From JBHICC01 sp046759385 (GTDB lineage Bacteria > Pseudomonadota > Gammaproteobacteria > Acidiferrobacterales > SPGG2), in contig JBHICC010000076.1 in assembly GCA_046759385.1 (NCBI GenBank), positions 1 through 6,517 of the forward strand: a stretch of DNA of 6,517 bases, read 5' to 3'. The translations under genes and the position numbers were made by a program. A model generated the notes under the pieces. The model saw nothing but the letters and a program-made list of their open reading frames with translations. It was not told the origin of the DNA and ran no database searches. This document shows, piece after piece, positions 1 through 5,885 of the stretch; within the stretch, counting starts at the first letter, position 1; each line of letters begins with the position of its first letter.

Positions 1-81
1 CTCCAGGCGTTACCCTACCTCCTACCTCCCTGTAGTCGTGCTCCTGCGTTGCCCTATCTACCGACACCCCTGTAGGTCGCC
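1..81. repeat. Imperfect tandem duplication, unit about 41 bp
   Basis: Positions 1-40 and 41-81 align as two diverged copies. Both begin with CTCC, share GCGTT(A/G)CCCTA near the start and CCCTGTAG followed by TCG near the end, with about two small indels between them. The unit is C-rich on this strand and lies in the gene-free spacer downstream of fabD. No reading frame here looks genuine. It is seen directly but is short and diverged, so it could be two members of a dispersed family truncated by the window edge rather than a local duplication. Confidence 0.45.
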
Positions 82-88
82 TGCACAT

Positions 89-253
89 CGTGAGTCGCTA
101 GTGGTTAATCGTGTATTCCGTAGCAAGTGGCAAGCTACAAGTAGCAAGAAACCAGGGCATGAGTTGTTAGTCGTAACTGGGTCCTCGCAGGCTTACGAAT
201 CACTACTTACGATTAACGATTCACGACTAACCACTAACGACTCACGACTGACA
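89..253. repeat. Heptameric repeat array with long inverted arms, overlapping the fabD stop
   Basis: The stretch is built from two 7-bp motifs. ACTNACG-type units run in register on the plus strand at 191-253 (nine units, eight close to consensus) and on the minus strand at 89-116 and 158-178. A TAGCAAG-type block of four units sits between them at 121-148. Because of the opposing orientation, 90-113 and 222-245 form an inverted repeat matching at 22 of 24 positions, able to fold into a stem with a loop of about 108 nt. The right arm covers the last codons and TAG stop of fabD. It resembles in kind the short tandemly repeated heptamers described in cyanobacterial genomes, but I do not recognise this exact family. 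No protein is supported in 1-233. Confidence 0.7.
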
Positions 254-1169
254 ACGCCTGTTTCAAGCTGTCTGGGTCTAACACTGGCAAGGTCTGCACG
301 TCTCGGCTGATGCGTCTATTAAGGTTTGTCAATACTCTACCTGGGCCACATTCCAATAACGCGTCCACGCCTGAGGCGATCATGTTTTGAATTGTATCGA
401 CCCATCGCACCGGCGATTCAATCTGCTTAATCAAGGCCTCCCGAATTGCATCCGGCTCGCGTTCCGGTCTCAAGTGAGCGTTGTGTAGTACAGGTGTATT
501 AGGCGTGCGCACGACGGCGGTGCGCAGGCGCTCGGCCATGCGCTCGGCTGCCGGGTACATCAGTGCGCAATGAAACGGGCCGCTGACTGGGAGCATGCGT
601 GCGCGTTTCGCGCCACGCTCCTCTGCCTCTGCAACCGCTCGCTCGACGGCCGTGATCGCACCGGCGATCACGATCTGCTCGGGGGAGTTATAGTTGACTG
701 GTGCCAGCACCTTACCCTGCGCGGCACTATCGCACAGGGCGCGCACCGCGGCGTCATCGAGGCCTATGAGCGCGGCCATACCGCCTTCGCCTTTCGGTAC
801 CGCCTCCTGCATAAAGCGCCCGCGGTCGGCGACTAAGCCCACGGCCTCGGGAAAATCGAGCGCGTCTGCACACACGAGCGCCGTGTACTCACCCAGACTG
901 TGGCCTGCCATGTAGGCTGGTGGCGGCCCGCCGTTCGTGCGCCAAACGCGCCATACTGCCACGCCCGCCGCCAACATGGCCGGTTGTGTGTTTGTTGTTT
1001 CATTCAACTTCTCGGCCGGCCCCTCTCGCACCAACGCCCATAGATCAAAACCGAGCGCTTGTGATGCCTCTGCGAATGTGTCGTGCACCTCGCTGTACTC
1101 AGCGGCGAGGTCACGCAGCATCCCGACCGACTGCGCCCCTTGTCCGGGAAAAACGAATGCAAGCGTCAT
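234..1169 (-). CDS. fabD: Malonyl-CoA:ACP transacylase FabD
   Basis: FabD moves malonyl groups from CoA to acyl carrier protein, making the extender for type II fatty-acid synthesis in the cytoplasm. The protein has 311 residues, near the usual ~309. It has the N-terminal FPGQGAQ motif (Gln10), the nucleophile elbow GHSLGEY with Ser91, the malonate-binding Arg116, catalytic His200 in GPFH and Gln249 ahead of SPVRW, all at positions expected from the E. coli enzyme. The ATG start gives the canonical MTLAFVFPGQG opening. The sequence just before it has no good Shine-Dalgarno; a GTTATAAC palindrome sits 6 bp upstream of the ATG. Spacing from fabH is 243 bp because of a repeat element, whereas these genes nearly touch in E. 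coli. The final residues VSR and the TAG stop are read from a heptamer repeat array, so the natural C-terminus may have been altered by a few residues. The catalytic core is intact and function is expected. Confidence 0.96.
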   Translation of the reverse strand: MTLAFVFPGQGAQSVGMLRDLAAEYSEVHDTFAEASQALGFDLWALVREGPAEKLNETTNTQPAMLAAGVAVWRVWRTNGGPPPAYMAGHSLGEYTALVCADALDFPEAVGLVADRGRFMQEAVPKGEGGMAALIGLDDAAVRALCDSAAQGKVLAPVNYNSPEQIVIAGAITAVERAVAEAEERGAKRARMLPVSGPFHCALMYPAAERMAERLRTAVVRTPNTPVLHNAHLRPEREPDAIREALIKQIESPVRWVDTIQNMIASGVDALLECGPGRVLTNLNRRISRDVQTLPVLDPDSLKQALSVVSR

Positions 1170-1193
1170 GGCACTGTTATAACGGAGAAACTC

Positions 1194-1406
1194 AACGCAA
1201 AGACGCTAAGACGCAAAGAAACGCAAGGTTTTCACTGTCAGCTAAGATCTGCCTCTAACGAACTCTTCGCTATCGCAGTCACGATCTTTGCATTGAGCAG
1301 GGTTGTTAACAAACCTCAAGCACAACTCAACGCCGAAAGCGCACAAACTACGCCCAACGTAGAAATTCTTGAGAATATCTTTGCGCCTCTGCGCCTTTGC
1401 GTTGCG
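1194..1406. repeat. MITE-like element with AACGCAAAG-type inverted ends
   Basis: The spacer between fabH and fabD is bounded by related ends. Positions 1194-1218 and the reverse complement of 1379-1403 match at 21 of 25 positions, both beginning AACGCAAAG and carrying further CGCAAAG-like units; more units continue to 1228 and 1406. A near-perfect 15-bp palindrome around GTTAAC (1301-1315) lies close to the midpoint. A 10-bp string, AACTCAACGC, occurs at 1189-1198 and again at 1324-1333. The interior has no convincing coding sequence. AACGCAAAG-type ends are a dispersed intergenic repeat I recognise from many unrelated bacterial genomes. Calling it a non-autonomous mobile element is inference, because I see no clear target-site duplication. 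Confidence 0.6.
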
Positions 1407-1412
1407 TAGTTT

Positions 1413-2380
1413 TTAGTACTTGAGGAGTACCGAGCCCCAGGTAAATCCGCCGCCGAAACCTTCCATTAATATGGTATCGCCGCGCTTTATGCGGCCATCA
1501 CGAATGGCCTCATCGAATGCGAGCGGAATCGAGGCAGCTGACGTATTGGCGTGTCGATCCACTGTCACGACGACATTGTCCATGGGCAAACCCAGTCTCT
1601 TGGCGGTGGCAGCGATGATACGGATGTTGGCTTGATGCGGTACGAGCCAGTTGATGTCAGATTTTTTCATATTGTTGGCCTCGAGCGTCTCATCGACAAT
1701 ATCGCCGAGCCTAGTGACGGCAACGCGGAATACTTCGGTTCCGCCCATTGTGACGTAGGCTTGCCCGTTCAAAACATTGTGATAACCCTGCGAAACACCA
1801 GCAGGGACCTCGAGCAACTCCTTGTACTGGCCGTCAGCGTGTAGGTGCGAGGAGATAATGCCCGGTGCATCCGCCGTTTCGATCACCACGGCGCCGGCAC
1901 CGTCACCGAAAAGCACGCACGTGCTGCGGTCGCGCCAGTCGATAATTCGAGAAAAGGTTTCCGCGCCGACGACCAGTGCGCGCGAAGCACTTCCTGTACG
2001 AACGAACTTGTCGGCGACATCGAGGGCGTACACAAAACCGGCACACACCGCCTGTACGTCGAAGGCCGGACAACCGTGAATTTGCAGGCGCTTTTGCAAC
2101 AGACAGGCAGTGCTGGGAAATACCTGGTCGGGCGTCGTGGTCGCAACGACGATTAGATCGATCGCTTCCGATCAATCGCTGCTGCCTCAATCGCCTGCCG
2201 CGCCGCGTGCTCGGCTAGATCGACAGTATTTTCTCCGTCCGCCGCGATTCGGCGCTCGCGCACGCCTGTGCGCGAGACGATCCATTCATCTGACGTGTCG
2301 ACCATTTTTTCGAGCTCTGCATTGGTCAACACCTTTTCCGGTAGATATCCACCCGTCCCTGTAACGCGTGAGTACTTCAC
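1413..2380 (-). pseudogene. fabH: 3-oxoacyl-ACP synthase III FabH, frameshifted
   Basis: FabH condenses acetyl-CoA with malonyl-ACP to start fatty-acid synthesis. The N-terminal part (2380 to a TAA at 2153-2155) opens with a GTG whose G overlaps the plsX TGA, preceded by AGAGGGG at 7-bp spacing. It contains the family stretch with Trp33 and Arg37 of the CoA-binding site. The C-terminal part continues in another frame to 1413 with the active-site Cys (codon 2043-2045, in VCAGF), His (1635-1637, in VPHQAN) and Asn (1545-1547, in HANTSAAS), ending GGGFTWGSVLLKY. Restoring one base between 2153 and 2174 gives 322 residues and spaces Trp33 to Cys113 exactly as in the E. coli protein (32 to 112). 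No other damage is visible, so this is either a fresh mutation or a sequencing/assembly error. The apparent start of the downstream piece at 2099 is an internal TTG inside conserved sequence, not a real start. Confidence 0.9.
2153..2174 (-). other. fabH: Frameshift window in fabH
   Basis: On the coding strand, the C-terminal frame is closed upstream by TGA at 2174-2172 and the N-terminal frame is closed downstream by TAA at 2155-2153, so the reading-frame change must lie in these 22 bases. They include the short tandem GATCGATC. Adding one A after CGA would read Arg-Ile-Asp-Leu, which suits the usual IDLI(V/I)VATTTPD sequence of the family. Loss of one GATC copy from three would also explain the shift but would lengthen the protein by a residue. 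There is no heptanucleotide slippery sequence or other sign of programmed frameshifting. Confidence 0.85.
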
Positions 2381-3399
2381 GCTAGATCCCCTCTGACCAA
2401 CAGTGAAGCCAGCTGTCTCTTTATCTGCTCAGGGAAATGCTCCTGCACCTCCCTAAATGCCTCGGCGATCGCATTTTCAAAGGCGAGCACATCGGCGCCA
2501 CCATGGCTCTTGATAACAATTCCATTGAGCCCGGCGAGCGTTGCCCCATTATAACGCCGCGGGTCGACCCGCCTGCGAAACGCCCGCATCACTGGGAGTG
2601 AAATCACAGCAGCGAACCGGCTTAAGGCGTTGCGCTTGAACTCCTGTCGCATGAACAGGTTGATCATCTTTACTAGCCCCTCGCTGGTCTTAAGCGCGAT
2701 GTTACCGACAAAACCGTCGCACACGACCACGTCGAAATCGCCGGTATAGATTTCGCCCCCTTCCGCAAATCCGCAATAGTTGACCTTGCTGTCACGCAAC
2801 AGCTCTGCGGCCTTTTTGACTGTCTCGTTACCCTTAATGTCTTCCTCGCCGATATTCAACAGCACGACCTTGGGCGCAGGCTTGCTCTCCATCGTCGTCA
2901 CCAGTATAGAGCCCATGACGGCAAACTGCACTAACTGCTCAGCTGTGCAATCTACGTTCGCGCCGAGATCCAAAACGTGGACATGCCCATGTATCGTCGG
3001 CAACGTCGATATGATCGCCGGCCGATCAATACCGGGAAGAGTCTTCAAAACAAAACGTGCTGTCGCCATTAAGGCGCCGGTGTTACCTGCACTGACACAG
3101 GCCTGCGCACGCCCGGCCTTAACAAGGTTGACGGCCACACGCATCGAAGAATCTTTCTTTGTGCGTACCGCCTGGGCGGGGGCCTCGTCCATGCCGACCA
3201 CCTCTGAGGCATGTTGAATGGTGAGGCGGTTACTTTCTGCGGCGTTGCGAATTTTGAGCTCGCGCTCAAGCACATCCCGCTGTCCGACCAAGATCAGATT
3301 CAGCTCGGCGTGCCTATCGAGAGCGGCGAGCGCAGCCGGTACGCTAACACTAGCACCGTGGTCGCCCCCCATGGCGTCCAGGGCAATAGTAACCGTCAA
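2377..3399 (-). CDS. plsX: Phosphate acyltransferase PlsX
   Basis: PlsX converts acyl-ACP and phosphate to acyl-phosphate, the donor used by PlsY to acylate glycerol-3-phosphate; it is a soluble or peripherally membrane-associated enzyme. The protein is 340 residues, close to the usual 330-356. Landmarks in order are ALDAMGGDHG (residues 6-15), VGMDEAPAQAVRTKKDSSM (68-86), SAGNTGA (103-109), DLGANVDC (144-151), NIGEED (182-187), CDGFVGNIALK (227-237) and YNGATLAGLNGIVIKSHGGAD (283-303). The start is TTG, chosen because GAGGGA sits 8 bp upstream and the protein begins at the expected place; no in-frame ATG exists nearby. It follows rpmF by 28 bp and overlaps fabH by 4 bp (GTGA), implying translational coupling. 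Sequence is intact. Confidence 0.96.
   Translation of the reverse strand: MTVTIALDAMGGDHGASVSVPAALAALDRHAELNLILVGQRDVLERELKIRNAAESNRLTIQHASEVVGMDEAPAQAVRTKKDSSMRVAVNLVKAGRAQACVSAGNTGALMATARFVLKTLPGIDRPAIISTLPTIHGHVHVLDLGANVDCTAEQLVQFAVMGSILVTTMESKPAPKVVLLNIGEEDIKGNETVKKAAELLRDSKVNYCGFAEGGEIYTGDFDVVVCDGFVGNIALKTSEGLVKMINLFMRQEFKRNALSRFAAVISLPVMRAFRRRVDPRRYNGATLAGLNGIVIKSHGGADVLAFENAIAEAFREVQEHFPEQIKRQLASLLVRGDLA
2388..2393 (-). promoter_or_regulatory. fabH: Ribosome binding site of fabH
   Basis: GAGGGG lies 7 bp before the GTG start at 2380-2378, inside the last codons of plsX. It supports the non-ATG start and coupled translation with plsX. Confidence 0.8.
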
Positions 3400-3407
3400 G
3401 GTGACAG

Positions 3408-3413
3408 TCCCTC
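3408..3413 (-). promoter_or_regulatory. plsX: Ribosome binding site of plsX
   Basis: GAGGGA lies 8 bp before the TTG at 3399-3397. It is the main reason to accept a TTG start for plsX. Confidence 0.75.
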
Positions 3414-3427
3414 GCGACCGCGCCGCG

Positions 3428-3622
3428 TTACTCGGCGTCTACGTCGCTCTCAGTCGTGTCGACAACCTTCTCGCCACGATAGTAGCCATCGGGCGTGACG
3501 TGATGACGCCGGTGAGTCTCTCCGCTGCTGCGGTCGATCGACAGTGCGGGCGTCTTCAACGCATCGTGTGACCGACGCATCCCACGCTTTGATGGCGTCT
3601 TGCGACTTTTCTGTACGGCCAT
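3428..3622 (-). CDS. rpmF: 50S ribosomal protein L32
   Basis: L32 is a small protein of the large ribosomal subunit. The 64-residue product starts MAVQKSRKTPSKRGMRRSHD, the hallmark N-terminus, and continues with HRRHHVTPDGYYRG near residues 37-49. It has no cysteines, so it is the zinc-independent type usual in Gammaproteobacteria. It is a few residues longer than the typical 56-60, owing to an acidic tail (EKVVDTTESDVDAE). The ATG is preceded by GAGGA about 6-7 bp upstream. It sits 27 bp after yceD and 28 bp before plsX, the conserved yceD-rpmF-plsX order. Confidence 0.97.
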   Translation of the reverse strand: MAVQKSRKTPSKRGMRRSHDALKTPALSIDRSSGETHRRHHVTPDGYYRGEKVVDTTESDVDAE

Positions 3623-3649
3623 TTCGATTCCTCGCCGTTGCTTAACAGT

Positions 3650-4159
3650 TTATTCTTGCTTCTGTTTGAGCTTGTTCAGAACCGCAAACGGGTTCTCTCC
3701 CGACGATCGCTGCTGTGCACGAAAACGCTTCCCGGCAGGACACTCGCCAACGTCATGCATCGGTATCATCGGCATCGCCAGCAGCAGTTCATCTTCGATG
3801 ATACTACTCAGCGAGATCGGCTTATCAGCCACCAAAACCTCCGACTGCTGTTCCAATAGATCCGAGCGTTCCTCTGGCTTCACCAGAACCAGCGAGGGTT
3901 CGGCCTTGAGCACGAGCGTCATGGGTTCAAGGCACCGTTGGCACGCGGCATGGACCTCGGCAGTGATGGTCCCCCGCATTTGCCTCAGACCTTCGTCGCC
4001 GCTACGCTCGAAGTGCAGCTCGGCCGTAGCCTGTCCCTCGTCATCGAGACACATTGCCCGCAACCGTCCCATAGCCTTTACCGGAAGCTCGCCGGTCAAG
4101 CGCGCGCCGGCGTCGGCTAGGCTGATGGGATCAACCGTCGCAGGCAAGCCACTGGACAT
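3650..4159 (-). CDS. yceD: YceD/DUF177 family protein, 23S rRNA accumulation
   Basis: YceD belongs to the DUF177 family. It is linked genetically to 23S rRNA accumulation and nearly always lies next to rpmF; its molecular activity is not settled. The 169-residue product opens with the family's LPATVDP-like N-terminus, carries the Cys73-x2-Cys76 pair in ACQRCLEPM, an EDELLLAMPMIPMH segment (122-135) with a nearby Cys140, and ends with the conserved NPFAVLNKLK. The two cysteine regions could bind a metal, but that is inference. It is the first gene of the operon. The ATG at 4159 has no Shine-Dalgarno and lies only 9 bp after a near-consensus -10 box, so translation may be leaderless. No in-frame start exists just upstream, and the next downstream ATG would remove about 29 residues. 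Confidence 0.93.
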   Translation of the reverse strand: MSSGLPATVDPISLADAGARLTGELPVKAMGRLRAMCLDDEGQATAELHFERSGDEGLRQMRGTITAEVHAACQRCLEPMTLVLKAEPSLVLVKPEERSDLLEQQSEVLVADKPISLSSIIEDELLLAMPMIPMHDVGECPAGKRFRAQQRSSGENPFAVLNKLKQKQE

Positions 4160-4168
4160 TGGCCGCGC

Positions 4169-4197
4169 ATCATATAACCGCCTGTAACGTCTGTCAA
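4169..4197 (-). promoter_or_regulatory. Near-consensus sigma-70 promoter for yceD-rpmF-plsX-fabHD
   Basis: On the minus strand TTGACA (4192-4197, 6/6 consensus) is followed after exactly 17 bp by TATGAT (4169-4174, 5/6 consensus). Transcription would begin around 4160-4163, which is within a few bases of the yceD ATG at 4159. No operator or attenuator could be recognised. As the only strong promoter seen in the minus-strand operon, it probably drives all five genes, though the repeat spacers further down could host additional ones. Confidence 0.85.
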
Positions 4198-4209
4198 AAC
4201 ATAAGACAG

Positions 4210-4298
4210 CGCCAAGTTGCAGACAACAAGTAGGAAGATTCAGGCACGCTACGGGCTGTTGAACTTGCTACTTGCTGCTGTGCATTTGATACTTGGCC
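4210..4298. repeat. Heptameric TAGCAAG-type inverted repeat in the yceD/maf spacer
   Basis: Degenerate TAGCAAG-like heptads run on the plus strand at 4210-4237 (four units) and on the minus strand at 4257-4298 (six units, the best at 4264-4277). The two halves face each other: 4211-4217 (GCCAAGT) pairs perfectly with 4291-4297, and 4224-4233 pairs with 4268-4277 at 9 of 10 positions, allowing a long interrupted hairpin. The motif is the same as the block at 121-148 downstream of fabD. The array ends two bases before the maf ATG. Confidence 0.6.
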
Positions 4299-4299
4299 G

Positions 4300-4884
4300 A
4301 TGATCCGGCCAAGACTCGTCCTTGCCTCATCCTCACCTTACCGCAAGCAGCTACTGGAACGCTTGGGGCTTGAGTTCGATGTCGTCAAACCTGATGTCGA
4401 CGAAGGCGCAAAGCCGGGTGAAGCCGCTGACGCCCTGGTGGAGCGCCTGGCCATAGCAAAGGCACAGACGGTTGCACAACATCGGCACGGCGCGCTTGTG
4501 ATCGGCGCCGATCAGGTTGCCGTGCAGAACGGTCACATCGTTGGCAAACCGTGCGATCATGCGCAAGCGGTGAGGTATCTGCAGCGTGCCTCCGGCCAGA
4601 GCGTGATCCTATACACCGGCCTTGCTCTGACTAATAGTGACAGTGGGCGTACGCAGAGCGACGTCATCCCGTTTCGAGTGGTATTTCGCGAACTGAGCGA
4701 GCAACAGATCGAAAGTTATCTGCAGCGCGAGCAACCTTATGACTGTGCAGGTGGTGTTAAGGCCGAGGGCCTTGGGATAGCGCTACTGCAGCGGCTTGAG
4801 GGCGATGACCCGAATGCGTTGATCGGGTTGCCGCTGATCCGACTCGTGCAGATGCTCGAGCAGGAAAACGTGAGCCTTATTTGA
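4300..4884 (+). CDS. yceF: Maf-like 7-methyl-GTP pyrophosphatase YceF
   Basis: Maf proteins are nucleotide pyrophosphatases; the YceF subtype hydrolyses 7-methyl-GTP to the monophosphate and is thought to clear modified nucleotides in the cytoplasm. The 194-residue product has the N-terminal LASSSPYRKQLLERL signature (residues 8-22), a PDVDE segment (31-35), GADQVA (69-74) with the likely catalytic Asp71, GKP (82-84), YTGLAL (105-110), DCAGGVKAEG (148-157) and EGDDPNALIGLPL (167-179). Length and motifs fit YceF rather than the dTTP/UTP-type YhdE. It is divergent from yceD with a 140-bp spacer and stops 20 bp before the convergent sppA. No Shine-Dalgarno precedes the ATG because repeat sequence abuts it; the start is nevertheless fixed by the signature lying immediately after it. 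Also called maf. Confidence 0.94.
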   Translation: MIRPRLVLASSSPYRKQLLERLGLEFDVVKPDVDEGAKPGEAADALVERLAIAKAQTVAQHRHGALVIGADQVAVQNGHIVGKPCDHAQAVRYLQRASGQSVILYTGLALTNSDSGRTQSDVIPFRVVFRELSEQQIESYLQREQPYDCAGGVKAEGLGIALLQRLEGDDPNALIGLPLIRLVQMLEQENVSLI

Positions 4885-4904
4885 TCGAGGGCAGACGGGA
4901 TCGA

Positions 4905-5885
4905 CTAATGCAATTGTGGCAAGTGCGCGACCAGTAGCGTTGCGAAGGTCTTGGCAATGGCGGTACCTATGCGCCTGGCGAAGCGATCCAGTATGCTTTC
5001 CCGATGGGTAAACTCGACAATATCCTCTGCACCAATCACCTCTCGCGCCACATAGCCCGCACTCCCAAACTCATCAATGAGTCCCATCCGTAACGCCTCC
5101 TCACCGGTCCAGAACAAACCGCTAAAGACTTTGGCATCGGCTTTCAACATCTCGCCGCGTCCTTGTTTCACTACGTCGATAAACTGCTTGTGAATGTCCT
5201 CTAACATCTCCTGGGCGTGCTGCCGATGGCGCGACACCAACGGTGAAAACGGATCGAGAAAGCCCTTGTCCTTACCGGCGGTCAACAAACGGCGTTCAAT
5301 GCCGAGCTTCTCCAAGGTCTCCACAAAACCAAATCCATTCATCAGCACGCCGATAGATCCGACAATGCTGGATTTGTTCGCGTAGATTTTGTCAGCGGCG
5401 ACCACCGCGTAGTAACAGCCGGATGCGCACACATCCCCGATTACAGCATAGAGCGGCGTATCTGGATGCTCTTCGCGCAGCCGCCGAATTTCGTTATTGA
5501 TATAGCTCGCCTGTACCGGGCTGCCACCGGGGCTGTTTGTACGCAGGATGACACCCTTGGCGCCACTGTCGAAGGCACCGCGCAGTCCCGATACGACATT
5601 ATCGGCGCTGGCGAGGCTCTCGGCGCCGATGATGCCATCGAGGTCGACGAGGGCCGTGTACTTGCCCGTCAACGGTTTCTCCGTGACGCCGGCAGTCAGC
5701 GCCAGCAAGAGTAAGATAACCAGATAGAGCGCAAAGAAGGATTTAAAGAAAATTCCCCAACGGCGACTTTTGCGTTGCTCCGCGAGGGACGCAAAGGCCA
5801 AGCGTTCAAGCAGGCTTTGTTCCCATTTCTGGCGCGCCGTTTCTCGCTCCTGCGTTGCTGAAGACTCGTTGCTGATTTCACTCAT
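4905..5885 (-). CDS. sppA: Signal peptide peptidase SppA, short form (S49 family)
   Basis: SppA is a membrane-anchored serine protease that degrades cleaved signal peptides; its active site faces the periplasm. The product has 326 residues, the single-domain short form rather than the 600-residue double-domain E. coli SppA. After a charged cytoplasmic N-terminus of about 44 residues there is one membrane segment (about 45-67), then the protease domain: NSPGGS (117-122) for the oxyanion hole, nucleophile Ser155 in VCASGCYYA, SSIVGSIGV (172-180), and the general-base Lys, most likely Lys207 in KDKGFLDPFSP. The serine/lysine dyad is intact. The ATG has GAGGAA about 8 bp upstream and overlaps the end of the Rieske gene by 8 bp, so the two are probably coupled. 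It converges with maf, separated by only 20 bp with no hairpin terminator visible. Confidence 0.94.
   Translation of the reverse strand: MSEISNESSATQERETARQKWEQSLLERLAFASLAEQRKSRRWGIFFKSFFALYLVILLLLALTAGVTEKPLTGKYTALVDLDGIIGAESLASADNVVSGLRGAFDSGAKGVILRTNSPGGSPVQASYINNEIRRLREEHPDTPLYAVIGDVCASGCYYAVVAADKIYANKSSIVGSIGVLMNGFGFVETLEKLGIERRLLTAGKDKGFLDPFSPLVSRHRQHAQEMLEDIHKQFIDVVKQGRGEMLKADAKVFSGLFWTGEEALRMGLIDEFGSAGYVAREVIGAEDIVEFTHRESILDRFARRIGTAIAKTFATLLVAHLPQLH

Noticed and set aside
89..253. CRISPR array
   Set aside because: The units are 7 bp with no unique spacers of regular length and no cas genes nearby.
38..310. 90-residue plus-strand frame in the left spacer
   Set aside because: It is mostly a translation of heptamer repeats (SRLTTNDSRLTT) and then runs antisense into fabD.
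1176..1204. Possible fabD promoter using the TTATAA just before the ATG
   Set aside because: No hexamer resembling TTGACA is found at 15-19 bp spacing, so the AT-rich box alone is not enough.
1083..1409. 108-residue plus-strand frame across the fabH-fabD spacer
   Set aside because: Its ends translate the AACGCAAAG repeat (NAKTLRRKETQ and APLRLCVA), a typical spurious product of this repeat family, and its start lies inside fabD antisense.
2153..2174. Programmed ribosomal frameshifting in fabH
   Set aside because: No slippery heptamer, internal Shine-Dalgarno or downstream structure is apparent, and FabH is not known to use recoding.
1883..2190. Alternative minus-strand frames of 87-95 residues overlapping the fabH break
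   Set aside because: They are out-of-frame readings of fabH sequence; the true frame carries the conserved FabH residues.
3600..4187. 195-residue open frame on the plus strand opposite yceD
   Set aside because: It lies antisense to well-conserved yceD and the rpmF start, its protein is Ser/Arg-rich as expected for an antisense shadow, and it has no recognisable domain.
4885..4904. Bidirectional terminator between convergent maf and sppA
   Set aside because: The 20-bp gap has no stem-loop or T-run on either strand.
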